Shown: positions 8,019-16,919, counted from the first letter of the stretch. The stretch: 64,000 nt of DNA from Blastococcus_B deserti (GCF_042682525.1 NZ_JBHUHP010000007.1:1-64000), one strand, 5' to 3'. Notes: generated from the sequence alone by a model not told the origin. Numbers and translations: made by a program.

Positions 8019-9386
8019 TCAGCCCAGGGTGATCGGGTTGACGATGTCGGCGACGAACAGCAGTGCCGAGAGGGCGATGAAGATCCCGGCCACCACGTAG
8101 GCCACCGGCATCAGCCGGGCGATGTCGAAGGGACCCGGGTCGGGCCTGCCGCGCAGGCGGGCGACGGTCGACCGCGCCTTCTCGTAGAGCGCCCCGGCGA
8201 TGTGCCCGCCGTCCAGGGGGTAGATCGGCAGCAGGTTGAACAGGAACAGCACGAGGTTGACGCTGGCCAGCAGGCTGAGGAAGAAGCTGAGCTTCTCCAG
8301 GCCGGTGAGCTGTTCCAGGGCGAACGCCTCGCCGGAGATGCGGCCGACGCCGACGACGCCGATGGGGCCGTTCTCGTCGCGTTCCTCGCCCAGGAAGGCC
8401 GCGCGGAACAGCTGCGGGATCTTCTCCGGGATCTCCACCAGCCGCTCGACGGAGTGGACGACGACCATGCCGAAGTACCCGGGCAGGTCGGCGACGTCCT
8501 GACGGGCGAACCCGAACACGGGGCTGACACCGAGATACCCGGCCGTCGTCGTCTCGTCGCTGCCCGCCTCGACGTAGACGGTGTTCGGGATCGGCGTGAC
8601 CGTCAGGTCGCGCCGTTCGCCGTCCCGCTCGATCGTCAGCTCGATCGGCTCCCCCGGACTGGTGCGGATGGCCTCCTGCACCGCCGCCCAGCTGGCGTGG
8701 TCGGTCGGCTCGAGCGGGTCGCCGTCGATCGCCACGATGGTGTCCCCGGGTCGCAGGCCCGCCTTCGCGGCGGGGCTGCGCTCCGGGAGGGCGCACCCGG
8801 CCGCGCCCGCGGCGCACTCCTGCCCCTGCGCGGTGATCGGGACCGAGCACGGGTCGTCGGCGTCGGCGGTCTCGGCGCCCGCGGGCAGCACGCAGGCGGG
8901 CACCGACTCGATCTGGGTGGTGATGACGTTGGTGCCGATCGCGGTGAGGGTGATCGTGAAGAACACGACCGCGAGCACCAGGTTGTGGAACGGCCCGGCG
9001 AACATCACGATGACGCGCTGCCACCAGGGCTTCTTGTAGAAGACGCGGTCGCCGTCGGTGGGGAGGACGTCGTTGAGCGCCTGGCCGCGCACCTCTGCGA
9101 TGAAGCTGCGCATGCGCGTGGCGCGCTTGCTCTCGCCCTCCTCGGCGGGCGGGATCATGCCGACGATGCGGATGTAGCCGCCCAGGGGGATCGCCTTGAC
9201 GCCGTACTCGGTCTCGCCGCGCGTCCGGGACCAGATCGTCGGGCCGAACCCGACCATGAACTGGGGCACCCGCATGCCGAACCTGCGGGCCCAGTAGAAG
9301 TGGCCGGCCTCGTGGAAGGCGATCGAGAACAGCAGGCCGATCGCGAAGGCGACGATCCCGAGGAGTGTCAGCAGGATCCCGCTCAG
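8019..9386 (-). CDS. rip1: Site-2 protease Rip1/RseP family; CTG start proposed
   Basis: An intramembrane zinc metalloprotease that cleaves anti-sigma factors and other membrane proteins. Counted from the proposed start, the 455 residues have HEAGH at 25-29 in the first membrane helix, a PDZ domain in the middle (SPAAKAGLRPGDTIVAIDG) and LLPIYPLDGGH near the C-terminus supplying the third ligand. A Cys-containing insert of about 40 residues precedes the PDZ domain. No ATG, GTG or TTG lies in frame before HEAGH without going deep into dxr. CTG at 9386 has GGAGGG (9398-9393) six bases in front. The start is therefore an inference. Confidence 0.9.
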   Translation of the reverse strand: MSGILLTLLGIVAFAIGLLFSIAFHEAGHFYWARRFGMRVPQFMVGFGPTIWSRTRGETEYGVKAIPLGGYIRIVGMIPPAEEGESKRATRMRSFIAEVRGQALNDVLPTDGDRVFYKKPWWQRVIVMFAGPFHNLVLAVVFFTITLTAIGTNVITTQIESVPACVLPAGAETADADDPCSVPITAQGQECAAGAAGCALPERSPAAKAGLRPGDTIVAIDGDPLEPTDHASWAAVQEAIRTSPGEPIELTIERDGERRDLTVTPIPNTVYVEAGSDETTTAGYLGVSPVFGFARQDVADLPGYFGMVVVHSVERLVEIPEKIPQLFRAAFLGEERDENGPIGVVGVGRISGEAFALEQLTGLEKLSFFLSLLASVNLVLFLFNLLPIYPLDGGHIAGALYEKARSTVARLRGRPDPGPFDIARLMPVAYVVAGIFIALSALLFVADIVNPITLG

Positions 9387-9403
9387 TTCAGGCCCTCCGT
9401 CAT
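9383..9403 (-). other. Six-codon mini-ORF bridging dxr and rip1
   Basis: The dxr stop overlaps an ATG (ATGA, 9403-9400). That ATG opens a frame of six codons (MTEGLN) whose TGA overlaps the proposed rip1 CTG start (CTGA, 9386-9383). The Shine-Dalgarno GGAGGG lies inside the mini-ORF. This may be a coupling device, or the mark of a small indel in which the original start was this ATG. Confidence 0.45.
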
Positions 9404-10599
9404 GTTCCCTGGCCGATGACCCCCCGGGCGTGCTCCCGGGCCCACTTCTCCGCCGCCAGGACGTCCTCGACGCAGGTGGGGGCGCCGAGGTCCGGCGCCT
9501 CGTCGAGGGTACGCGCGACGAGATCGACGATGCCCCGGAACGACAGGCGACCGGCCACGAAGGCGGCGACCGCCTCCTCGTTGGCGGCGTTGTACAGCGC
9601 CGGGACGACACCCCCCGCCTCGCCGGCCAGCCGGGCCAGCCGGACCGCCGGGAAGGCCACCTCGTCCAGCGGCGCGAACTCCCACGTGCTGCCGGTCGAC
9701 CAGTCCAGGGCGGGCTGGACGTCGGGCAGCCGCTCCGGCCAGGCCAGCGCGAGGGCGATGGGCAGGCGCATGTCGGGCGGGCTGGCCTGGGCGATGGTGG
9801 CCCCGTCGGCGAACGTCACCATCGAGTGGACGATCGACTGCGGGTGGACCACGACGTCGATGTCGGCGTACGGGACGTCGAACAGCAGGTGCGCCTCGAT
9901 CAGCTCCAGGCCCTTGTTCACCAGGGTCGCGGAGTTGATGGTGATCACCGGGCCCATGTCCCAGGTGGGGTGGGCCATCGCCTCCTCGACGGTCACGCCG
10001 GCCAGCTGCTCGGCCGTGCGGCCGCGGAAGGGGCCCCCGCTGGCGGTCAGCACCAGGCGGGCCACCTCGCTCCGCGCGCCGCCGCGCAGGCACTGGGCCA
10101 GCGCCGAGTGCTCGGAGTCGACGGGTACCAGCTGACCGGGCGCCGCCGCACCGGTCACCAGCGCGCCCCCGGCGATCAGCGACTCCTTGTTGGCCAGCGC
10201 GACCGTGTGCCCCGCCCGGAGCGCCGACAGCGTCGGCCGCAACCCGATCGAGCCGGTGATGCCGTTGAGGACGACGTCGGCCGGCCGGGCCGCGAGCTCC
10301 TCGGCGGCGCGCGGTCCGGCCAGGATCTCCGGCAGGGCGTACTCACCCTTTGCCCAGCCCCGCTTCGAGGCGGCCGCGTAGAACGCCAGCTGCAGGTCCT
10401 GGGCCGCCGTCGCACGCGCGACGGCGACGGTGCGGACGCCGAGGGCCAGCGCCTGCTCGGCCAGCAGTCCGACGTCGCCTCCTCCGGCGGCCAGGCCGGT
10501 GATGCGCAGCCGTTCGGGGTTCTGCTGCGCCACCGCGATCGCCTGCCGGCCGATCGAGCCGGTGGAGCCGAGCAGGGTGATGCGACGGGGTGGACTCAC
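9400..10599 (-). CDS. dxr: 1-deoxy-D-xylulose 5-phosphate reductoisomerase
   Basis: Dxr converts DXP to MEP with NADPH, the committed step of the MEP pathway. The 399 residues have the Rossmann GSTGSIGRQA, LANKESLI, VDSEHSAL, TASGGPFR and NKGLELIEAH with metal-binding acidic residues, all intact. The start is GTG 10599, with GGAGG seven bases upstream. Its stop overlaps the mini-ORF leading into rip1, so the two are probably one transcript. Confidence 0.97.
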   Translation of the reverse strand: MSPPRRITLLGSTGSIGRQAIAVAQQNPERLRITGLAAGGGDVGLLAEQALALGVRTVAVARATAAQDLQLAFYAAASKRGWAKGEYALPEILAGPRAAEELAARPADVVLNGITGSIGLRPTLSALRAGHTVALANKESLIAGGALVTGAAAPGQLVPVDSEHSALAQCLRGGARSEVARLVLTASGGPFRGRTAEQLAGVTVEEAMAHPTWDMGPVITINSATLVNKGLELIEAHLLFDVPYADIDVVVHPQSIVHSMVTFADGATIAQASPPDMRLPIALALAWPERLPDVQPALDWSTGSTWEFAPLDEVAFPAVRLARLAGEAGGVVPALYNAANEEAVAAFVAGRLSFRGIVDLVARTLDEAPDLGAPTCVEDVLAAEKWAREHARGVIGQGT

Positions 10600-10768
10600 G
10601 ATGCCTCCGGTCCGCTCCCGCGGGACGCTCCGCTCCTCGCTCGCCGGCGCTCGCTGCGATGCTCACGACCCTGTCCGCTCACGTCCTGCATCCTCCCCGA
10701 GCGGGCGGCGCGCCGTCGGTCGGCCACCTCGGCCGGTGTCCGGCCGCCCCTCCTGCCAGAATGTCGGC

Positions 10769-11056
10769 GTGAGTGACACGCAGCGGGTCAACCAGCCTGG
10801 TCGCGAGGAAGCCGTCGTCCGCGTCGGCGCCCACCCCGTCGAGCACGAGCGTCCCGAGGACTGGGGCTGGCACGGCGAGACCGGCAGGAAGGGCCGCATC
10901 GGCGCGTGGATCTCGGTCCTGGTCCTGCTGAGCTACCTGGTCGGCAACCACGAAGGCCGGATGGAGGACCTGTGGATCCTCGGCATCGCCCTGGTGATCG
11001 TCCTCATCCTGCTGTGGGACATCCGCCGGCGGAAGAACGCCTGGCGCAGCCGCTGA
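10769..11056 (+). CDS. DUF2631 small membrane protein
   Basis: 95 residues: a soluble N-terminal part (HPVEHERPEDWGWHGE) and two membrane segments (about 50-65 and 70-87), then a basic C-terminus. It matches the actinobacterial DUF2631 family, found near the same genes in mycobacteria. The start GTG 10769 is preceded by CAGAAT (10757-10762) at six bases, which fits a leaderless transcript. Function unknown. Confidence 0.78.
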   Translation: MSDTQRVNQPGREEAVVRVGAHPVEHERPEDWGWHGETGRKGRIGAWISVLVLLSYLVGNHEGRMEDLWILGIALVIVLILLWDIRRRKNAWRSR

Positions 11057-11058
11057 GC

Positions 11059-11115
11059 GGCCTCCTCCCGGGCACCGCCCCGAGCTCGCGAGGGGGTGGG
11101 GAGGAGGAGGTCCTT
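11059..11115. terminator. Bidirectional terminator between DUF2631 and VIT1 genes
   Basis: Arms CCTCCTCCC (11061-11069) and GGGAGGAGG (11099-11107), 9 bp perfect. The loop contains GAGCTCGCGAG and the plus-strand end is GGTCCTT. It abuts both convergent stops. Confidence 0.7.
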
Positions 11116-11117
11116 GC

Positions 11118-11828
11118 TCACGCGACGGCGACGCCGATCGCCGCACCGATCGCGTAGGTGACTCCGGCCGCCGCGGCCCCGAACAGCAGCTGCCGCAGCC
11201 CGGCGTACCACCACGGCCGCGGGGTGAAGCGGGCCGACAGCGCTCCGGCGGCCAGCAGCCCCAGGCCCCCGCAGAGCAGCGCCACCCACAGCAGCGAGAT
11301 GCCGAACAGGTAGGGCAGCAGCGGCAGGAGGGCGCCGGTGCCGAAGGTCAGGAACGAGCTGACCGCCGCCGTCGTCGGCGACGGCTTGTCCTCGGGGCTG
11401 ACGCCGAGCTCGGCGACGACGTGCAACCGCAGAGCCGTCTCCGGGTCGCGCGAGAGCTGGACGGCGACGTCGCGGGCGAGGTGCTCGTCGACGCCCCGCA
11501 CCCGCAGCATCTGGACGAGCTCGGCGAGCTCGCCGGCGGGATTGCGCTCCAGCTCCCGGCGCTCCTTCTCCACCTCGAGGTCGAGCTGCTCGTTCTGCGT
11601 CCTGACCGACGTGTACTCCCCCAGCGCCATGGAGATGGCGCCGGCCACCAGGCTGGCCACGCCGGCGAGGACGATCGCCCGCGGGGCCGCTCCGCCACCG
11701 CCGACACCCGCCACGAGGGCGGTGTTGGTCACCAGGCCGTCCATCGCGCCGAACACCGCCGCGCGCAGCCAGCCCCCCGAGACGTCGGCGTGGCTGTGCT
11801 CGTGCGCCTCGGCGTCGGTGGTGGTCAC
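11118..11828 (-). CDS. VIT1/CCC1 family transporter
   Basis: A 236-residue membrane protein of the VIT1/CCC1 family, which moves Fe2+ or Mn2+ across membranes. Family signatures are present: GAMDGLVTNTALVAGV in the first helix, ISMALGEYTSVRTQ, then a charged cytosolic helical segment (about 80-135) and three C-terminal helices. The N-terminus is His-rich (AHEHSHAD). The GTG start at 11828 overlaps the rlmN stop by four bases, so it is translationally coupled to rlmN. Metal specificity cannot be read from sequence. Confidence 0.87.
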   Translation of the reverse strand: MTTTDAEAHEHSHADVSGGWLRAAVFGAMDGLVTNTALVAGVGGGGAAPRAIVLAGVASLVAGAISMALGEYTSVRTQNEQLDLEVEKERRELERNPAGELAELVQMLRVRGVDEHLARDVAVQLSRDPETALRLHVVAELGVSPEDKPSPTTAAVSSFLTFGTGALLPLLPYLFGISLLWVALLCGGLGLLAAGALSARFTPRPWWYAGLRQLLFGAAAAGVTYAIGAAIGVAVA

Positions 11829-13012
11829 GCCCCGTCCGCCTGGTCCGCCTCCTCGCCGAGCGGGACCGGCGGCTCCAGCTGCGGCGTGGGCAGCGCCACG
11901 GCGGGCAGGCCCTCGACCCGGTCGGCCGCGGCCAGCTGACCGCAGGCGCCGTCGATCTCCTGCCCGCGGGTGTCGCGGACCGTCGTCGGGATGCCGGCGG
12001 TGCGCAGCCGCGCGACGAACTCCCGCTGGGCCGGCAGCGGGCTGGCGTCCCAGGGGCTGCCCGGCGTGGGGTTGAGCGGGATCAGGTTGACGTGCGCGAG
12101 CCGGCCCGCGAGCAGTCGCCCCAGCAGGTCGGCCCGGAACGGCTGGTCGTTGACGTCGCGGATCAGCGCGTACTCGACGGAGTAACGACGGCCGGTCTTC
12201 CGCGCATAGGCGTCGGCGGCCTCGATGACCTCGCCGACCTTCCACCGCGTGTTGATCGGCACGAGGGTGTCGCGGAGCTCGTCGTCGGGCGCGTGCAGGC
12301 TGACGGCGAGGGTCACGTTGCGGCCCTCCTCGGTGAGCCGCCGGATCGCCGGCACGAGCCCGACGGTGGACACCGTGACCGACCGCTGCGACAGGCCGAG
12401 CCCGTGGGGGGCCGGGGTGAGCAGCGCGTCGAGGGTCTTGCGGACGCGGGCGTAGTTGGCCAGCGGCTCCCCCATCCCCATGAAGACGACGTTGGACAGC
12501 CGGCCCGGGCCGCCGTCGAGCTCGCCGTTCGCCATCGCCGCCGCGGCGGCGACCGCCTGGCCGATGATCTCGGCGGCCGACAGGTTCCGGGTCAGCCCGC
12601 TCTGGCCGGTGGCGCAGAAGGGGCACGCCATGCCGCAGCCGGCCTGGCTGGAGATGCACACCGTCGCGCGGTCGGGATACCGCATGAGCACGCTCTCGAC
12701 CAGCGCGCCGTCGTGCAGCCGCCACAGCGTCTTGCGGGTGCGGCCGTTGTCGGCGGTCTGGTGCCGGACGACGGTGAGCAGGCCGGGCAGCAGCGCCTCG
12801 GTGAGCGCCTCGCGGGCGTCGGCGGGCAGATCGGTCATCAGCGCCGGATCGGTCACACCGCGGTAGAAGTGGCGTGCCAGCTGGTCGGCGCGGAAGGCCG
12901 GGTGCCCCAGCTCGGTGACCGCGGCGCGGGCCTCCCCGCGGGTGAGGTCGGCGAGGTGGCGCGGGGGCATGCCCCGGCGCGGGGCGTCGAAGACGAGCGG
13001 GAGGGCAGTCAT
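11825..13012 (-). CDS. rlmN: 23S rRNA/tRNA adenine-C2 methyltransferase RlmN
   Basis: A radical SAM enzyme making 2-methyladenosine at 23S rRNA A2503 and in some tRNAs. The 395 residues have the CxxxCxxC cluster (CGMACPFC), MGMGEPLAN, LAVSLHAP, NPTPGSPW and a C-terminal Cys (IDGACGQL) that forms the methyl-carrier intermediate. The start ATG 13012 has GGAGGG four bases ahead. It is divergent from the TrmH gene with only 33 bases between starts. Confidence 0.96.
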   Translation of the reverse strand: MTALPLVFDAPRRGMPPRHLADLTRGEARAAVTELGHPAFRADQLARHFYRGVTDPALMTDLPADAREALTEALLPGLLTVVRHQTADNGRTRKTLWRLHDGALVESVLMRYPDRATVCISSQAGCGMACPFCATGQSGLTRNLSAAEIIGQAVAAAAAMANGELDGGPGRLSNVVFMGMGEPLANYARVRKTLDALLTPAPHGLGLSQRSVTVSTVGLVPAIRRLTEEGRNVTLAVSLHAPDDELRDTLVPINTRWKVGEVIEAADAYARKTGRRYSVEYALIRDVNDQPFRADLLGRLLAGRLAHVNLIPLNPTPGSPWDASPLPAQREFVARLRTAGIPTTVRDTRGQEIDGACGQLAAADRVEGLPAVALPTPQLEPPVPLGEEADQADGA

Positions 13013-13032
13013 GGCGCCCTCCATGGTCCCAC

Positions 13033-13038
13033 TAGCGT
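13033..13038 (+). promoter_or_regulatory. -10 element TAGCGT, leaderless TrmH transcript
   Basis: TAGCGT ends exactly seven bases before the GTG start at 13046 and no Shine-Dalgarno site is present. Transcription would begin at the start codon. Confidence 0.55.
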
Positions 13039-13045
13039 GCGCGGG

Positions 13046-13687
13046 GTGACGGACGCCGAGACAGAGCTCACCCCGCCGGAGGCGGTGCTCGACACGGTCG
13101 GGGTGGGGCCGTGGCCGGGTCCGTGGCCCGAGGATCCCCGGTACGACCCCGAGCTGCTGGCGCACGGCGACCGGCGCAACGTCGTCGACCGCTACCGCTA
13201 CTGGACCGTCGAGGCGATCGTCGCCGACCTCGACCGCCGCCGCCACCCCTTCCACGTGGCCATCGAGAACTGGCGGCACGACCTCAACATCGGCACGGTC
13301 GTCCGGACCGCCAACGCGTTCCTGGCCGAGGCGGTGCACATCGTCGGGAGGAAGCGCTGGAACCGGCGCGGGGCGATGGTCACCGACCGCTACCAGCACG
13401 TCCGGCACCACGCGGACGTCGTCGCTCTCGCGGCGTGGGCCCGTGACGCCGGGCTGCCGCTGCTGGCCGTGGACAACCTGCCGGGAGCCCGGCCGCTGGA
13501 GACGGCCGAGCTCCCGAGGTTCTGCGTGTTCCTGTTCGGTCAGGAGGGCAGCGGTCTGTCGGCCGAGGCCCGCGACGCCGCCGACTGGGTGCTCTCGATC
13601 GCCCAGTTCGGCTCCACCCGCTCCATCAACGCCGGGGTGGCGGCCGGGATCGCGATGCACGCATGGATCCGGCAGCACGGGATGTGA
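13046..13687 (+). CDS. TrmH/SpoU family RNA 2'-O-methyltransferase
   Basis: 213 residues with the three SPOUT motifs: NIGTVVRTANAF, LFGQEGSGLS and FGSTRSINAGVAAGIAMH. Motif 3 has SINAG where most members have SLNVS/A. The family methylates ribose in rRNA or tRNA; the site cannot be assigned here. The start is GTG 13046 by the leaderless pattern. It ends at a strong hairpin shared with the convergent membrane protein gene. Confidence 0.85.
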   Translation: MTDAETELTPPEAVLDTVGVGPWPGPWPEDPRYDPELLAHGDRRNVVDRYRYWTVEAIVADLDRRRHPFHVAIENWRHDLNIGTVVRTANAFLAEAVHIVGRKRWNRRGAMVTDRYQHVRHHADVVALAAWARDAGLPLLAVDNLPGARPLETAELPRFCVFLFGQEGSGLSAEARDAADWVLSIAQFGSTRSINAGVAAGIAMHAWIRQHGM

Positions 13688-13689
13688 CG

Positions 13690-13750
13690 CGACGGTGTGC
13701 GGGGATGCGCAGCCCCCGGCTCGGGAACTGCGCCTGCCCGCACACCGTCG
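13690..13750. terminator. Strong bidirectional terminator hairpin
   Basis: Perfect 14-bp arms at 13690-13703 and 13737-13750, with a second nested 6-bp stem GCGCAG (13707-13712) / CTGCGC (13728-13733). It lies 3 bases after the TrmH stop and 18 before the convergent stop. Confidence 0.75.
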
Positions 13751-13767
13751 GAGCCTCACGAACCGGG

Positions 13768-14160
13768 TCAGCGGTTCCGGTGGGCGATCGCGGCCAGCAG
13801 GGCCATGATCACCAGGCTCACGGCCATGAAGCCGACCGCCTCCGGCTCGTCGTACACCGTCAGCTTGACCACGCTGAAGACGAGGTCGACCAGGATCACG
13901 GCCGCGAGCGCCGGTAGCACGCGGCGGTCCCGCCCCAGCCGGGCGGCGGCGACCAGGTACGCGACCGCGAGCAGGGTCGACCAGATCCCGACGGACCAGT
14001 CGGCGAGGCCCTCGGGGTCACCGCCCTGCTCGGCGGTGGCGAAGAAGAGGAAGTACGCGGTACCGAACAGCTTGACGGCGCCGAAGAGACCGAGCAGCGC
14101 GCGGGTGCCGTACAGCAGGGGGTCGCGCCGGGTCGGTGGCCGAACTGCCGTGGTGGTCAT
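13768..14160 (-). CDS. Four-helix membrane protein, function unknown
   Basis: 130 residues with four predicted membrane segments (about 20-42, 60-76, 82-104, 108-126) and short loops. I do not recognise the family. The start ATG 14160 follows AGGAGGAACCG, a strong ribosome-binding site. It is divergent from the two-component system at 14300, so control by that system is possible but only a guess. Confidence 0.7.
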   Translation of the reverse strand: MTTTAVRPPTRRDPLLYGTRALLGLFGAVKLFGTAYFLFFATAEQGGDPEGLADWSVGIWSTLLAVAYLVAAARLGRDRRVLPALAAVILVDLVFSVVKLTVYDEPEAVGFMAVSLVIMALLAAIAHRNR

Positions 14161-14286
14161 CGGTTCCTCCTGGACGTAGCCGGATCGATGCCCGGAACGC
14201 TAGGGAGACGCGGCGCCACCGACATCGACCCGGAGGCTGTTCCTGCGATCAGCCCACGGGCTGATGGCGGGCGGCCCCGGCGGCCC

Positions 14287-14292
14287 TACGCT
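14287..14292 (+). promoter_or_regulatory. -10 element TACGCT, leaderless histidine kinase transcript
   Basis: TACGCT ends seven bases before GTG 14300 and no ribosome-binding site lies between. This decides the start in favour of 14300 over ATG 14264. Confidence 0.55.
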
Positions 14293-14299
14293 GCCGCTC

Positions 14300-15439
14300 G
14301 TGGACGTGTCGCGGCGCCGTCCGGCCCTGCCGATCTGGTCCGACGTCGTGCTCGCGGCCGGTTTCCTCGCCGTGTCGCTGGCCCAGGTCGCGGTCGCCCC
14401 GATCGCCGGACCCGTGGCCTCCGTGGTGGTCGCGCTGGGGTCCACGGTGCCGCTGGCCTGGCGCCGGACGGCGCCGGCGACCGCCGCGCTGGCCGGGACG
14501 GCGGTGTGGATCGTCCCGACGCCCCACGGCTACCTGCTCCTCGGCTACGTGATCGCAGGTGTCCTGTACTACTCGGTCGGCGCGTACGTGCCCGAGCTGT
14601 GGCGGGTGGTCGTGGTCAGCGGCGTCGGCGTGGCCGTCGGCGTCGTCCTCACCCTGCTGGGGCCGGAGATCTGGCAGGCCGCCATCGGCTCGGCGCTCGT
14701 GGTCGCCGGCCCGGCCGCGGCCGGACGCCTGGTGGCCCACCAGCGAGCGCAGAATGCCCGGCTGCGGGAACTGACCGGACAGCTCGTCCAGGAGCGGGCC
14801 GCCGCGGAGCGCGCCGCGGCGGCCGAGGAGCGGGCGCGCATCGCGCGCGAGCTGCACGACGTCATCGGTCACGAGGTGACCGTGATCGCCCTGCAGGCCG
14901 ACGCCGCGGCGGCGGCCCTGGCCCGGGCGCCGGAACGGGCCGCCGCCCCGGTGGCCGCCATCCGCCGGTCGGCAGCCGAGGCACTGAGCGAGATGCGGCG
15001 GGTCGTCGGCATGCTGCGGACCGCCGGCGAGGACGACGACCTGCGGCCGCAGCCCGGGCTTGCCGATCTGCCGGCGCTGGTGGAACGGGCGCGGTCCGCG
15101 GGCACGGACGTGGAGCTCGCCTTCCGGCCGCCGGCCGCCGCCGTGCCGCAGAGCCTGCAGGTGGCGGTGTACCGGATCGTCCAGGAGTCGCTCACCAACG
15201 CCCGGCGGCACGCGCCCGGTTCGGCCGTCCGCGTGCGGGTCGACGCCGACGCCGACGCGCTCTGCGTCGAGGTCCTCAGCACCGGCGGCGGTGCGGGTCC
15301 GGGCCCCGGCGGCGGCCACGGTCTGGCCGGGATGCGGGAGCGCGTGCGCACGCTGGGTGGCCGGCTCGACGCCGGTCCGACGGCCGACGGATTCGTGGTC
15401 ACCGCCCGGCTGCCCCTCGCGCTGCGGACGACGCCGTGA
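14300..15439 (+). CDS. NarL-class sensor histidine kinase
   Basis: 379 residues: about five membrane segments (15-150), a coiled linker, a HisKA_3 dimerisation domain with the phospho-His in ARELHDVIGHEV (about residue 190), and a HATPase domain with RIVQESLTNARRHAP and GHGLAGMRERV. It autophosphorylates and passes phosphate to the response regulator that follows with a GTGA overlap. No periplasmic sensor domain is evident, so the signal may be membrane-borne. ATG 14264 is an alternative start. Confidence 0.9.
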   Translation: MDVSRRRPALPIWSDVVLAAGFLAVSLAQVAVAPIAGPVASVVVALGSTVPLAWRRTAPATAALAGTAVWIVPTPHGYLLLGYVIAGVLYYSVGAYVPELWRVVVVSGVGVAVGVVLTLLGPEIWQAAIGSALVVAGPAAAGRLVAHQRAQNARLRELTGQLVQERAAAERAAAAEERARIARELHDVIGHEVTVIALQADAAAAALARAPERAAAPVAAIRRSAAEALSEMRRVVGMLRTAGEDDDLRPQPGLADLPALVERARSAGTDVELAFRPPAAAVPQSLQVAVYRIVQESLTNARRHAPGSAVRVRVDADADALCVEVLSTGGGAGPGPGGGHGLAGMRERVRTLGGRLDAGPTADGFVVTARLPLALRTTP

Positions 15440-16116
15440 CCGAGCCGGCCGCGGCACCGCTCACCGTCGTCCTCGTCGACGACCAGGCGCTCGTCCGGGA
15501 CGGGCTCCGGCTGATCCTCGAGCTGTCCGGCATCGAGGTGATCGGTGAGGCCGCGGACGGCGCGGAGGCGGTGCGACTGGTCCTCGACCGCCGGCCGGAC
15601 GTCGTGCTCATGGACCTGCGCATGCCCGTGATGGACGGCGTCGAGGCGACCCGGCGCATCGTCGCGGCCGGGGCCCGCTCGCGCGTCGTCGTCCTCACCA
15701 CGTTCGAGGGCGAGGAGCACACCTACCGGGCGCTGCAGGTGGGGGCGACCGGCTACCTGCTCAAGGACGCCGGGGGCGAGCGGATCGTCGCGGCGGTGCG
15801 GTCGGCCGCCGCGGGCGAGATGCCGCTGGCCCCGTCCGTCGTGGCCCGGCTGGTGAGCTCCTTCGTGAGCCGGCCCCCGGTCCCCGCGGCGTCGGACCGG
15901 CTGGCCGTGCTCAGCGAGCGGGAGCGCGACGTCCTGGCCCTGGTCGGGGCGGGCCGGTCCAATCCCGAGATCGCGGCCGAGCTGTTCATCTCCCTGGCGA
16001 CGGTGAAGAGCCACGTGCGGCACATCCTGGCCAAGCTGGACCTGCGGGACCGGGCGCAGGCGATCGTGCTGGCGCACGAGTCGGGACTCGTGGCCGGCGC
16101 CCGCGCGCAACGCTGA
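15436..16116 (+). CDS. NarL/FixJ-family response regulator
   Basis: 226 residues. The receiver domain (about 9-125) has VDDQ, the phospho-acceptor Asp in VLMDLRMPVMDG and the conserved Lys in YLLKDAGG. A LuxR-type helix-turn-helix follows (LSERERDVLALVGAG, SNPEIAAELF, ATVKSHVRHILAKL). It overlaps the kinase gene by four bases and is its cognate partner. Targets are unknown; the divergent membrane protein gene is a natural candidate. Confidence 0.93.
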   Translation: MTEPAAAPLTVVLVDDQALVRDGLRLILELSGIEVIGEAADGAEAVRLVLDRRPDVVLMDLRMPVMDGVEATRRIVAAGARSRVVVLTTFEGEEHTYRALQVGATGYLLKDAGGERIVAAVRSAAAGEMPLAPSVVARLVSSFVSRPPVPAASDRLAVLSERERDVLALVGAGRSNPEIAAELFISLATVKSHVRHILAKLDLRDRAQAIVLAHESGLVAGARAQR

Positions 16117-16139
16117 GCACCGCCTGCCAGGCTCGGGCC

Positions 16140-16919
16140 ATGAGCCGGCTCGCCGACGTCGATCTGTCCCTCAGCCTGCCGAAGAAGGAGGGGAAGAAGC
16201 AGCTGGAGGCGGCCCAGCAGCGGCTGGTGCACCTGCGCCTGCTCCTCGGCGGCCAGATCGGTCCGGGACAGCTGGGGCCACCGCTGTGCGTCCTGTTCGA
16301 GGGCTGGGACGCCTCGGGCAAGGGTGGCGCCATCCAGCGTCTGGTCGGCGAGCTGGACCCGCGGCACGTCCGCGTGGCGCAGTTCGCGGCGCCCACCCCG
16401 GACGAGAAGCGGCACCACTTCCTCTGGCGGTTCTGGCCGGTGCTGCCGGGCTGGGGCGGCATGGCCGTCCTCGACCGCACCTGGTACGGCCGGGTGCTGG
16501 TCGAGCGGGTCGAGGGCTTCGCCGCCGACGACGCCTGGCAGCGGGCCTACTCCGAGATCGTGGACCTGGAGACGACGCTGGCCGCCGAGGGCACGATCCT
16601 GGTCAAGTTCTGGATGCACCTTTCCCCCGAGGAACAGCTGCGCCGGTTCGAGTCGCGCCGGGCGAACCCCTACAAGGCGTGGAAGCTCACCGAGGAGGAC
16701 TGGCGCAACCGGGAGAAGCGCGACGCCTACGAGGCAGCCGTCGAGGAGATGCTCGACCGCACGGACCACCCGGCCGGGCCGTGGCACGTGATCGCCGCCG
16801 AGGACAAGCGATGGGCCCGGGTGGCGGTCGTGCGCACCGTCGTCGAGGCGATCGAGGCGGCGCTGGAGGCGCGGGGCATCGACCCCGACCCGCCCTCGCT
16901 CCTCCCCGGCGAGCGATGA
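16140..16919 (+). CDS. ppk2: Polyphosphate kinase 2 family protein
   Basis: A 259-residue PPK2, which transfers phosphate between polyphosphate and nucleotides. It shows the Walker A variant EGWDASGKGG, the Walker B LDRTWYGR and the lid region with RRFESRRANPYKAWKLTEEDW. Most PPK2 of this size phosphorylate NDPs or NMPs; which one is not readable. The start ATG 16140 follows CAGGCT (16128-16133) by six bases, fitting a leaderless transcript. Confidence 0.88.
   Translation: MSRLADVDLSLSLPKKEGKKQLEAAQQRLVHLRLLLGGQIGPGQLGPPLCVLFEGWDASGKGGAIQRLVGELDPRHVRVAQFAAPTPDEKRHHFLWRFWPVLPGWGGMAVLDRTWYGRVLVERVEGFAADDAWQRAYSEIVDLETTLAAEGTILVKFWMHLSPEEQLRRFESRRANPYKAWKLTEEDWRNREKRDAYEAAVEEMLDRTDHPAGPWHVIAAEDKRWARVAVVRTVVEAIEAALEARGIDPDPPSLLPGER

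Noticed and set aside
11825..13012. Divergent rlmN/TrmH pair as a regulated operon or resistance island
   Set aside because: Both are ordinary chromosomal RNA methyltransferases and the 33-base divergent gap shows only basic promoter and start signals.
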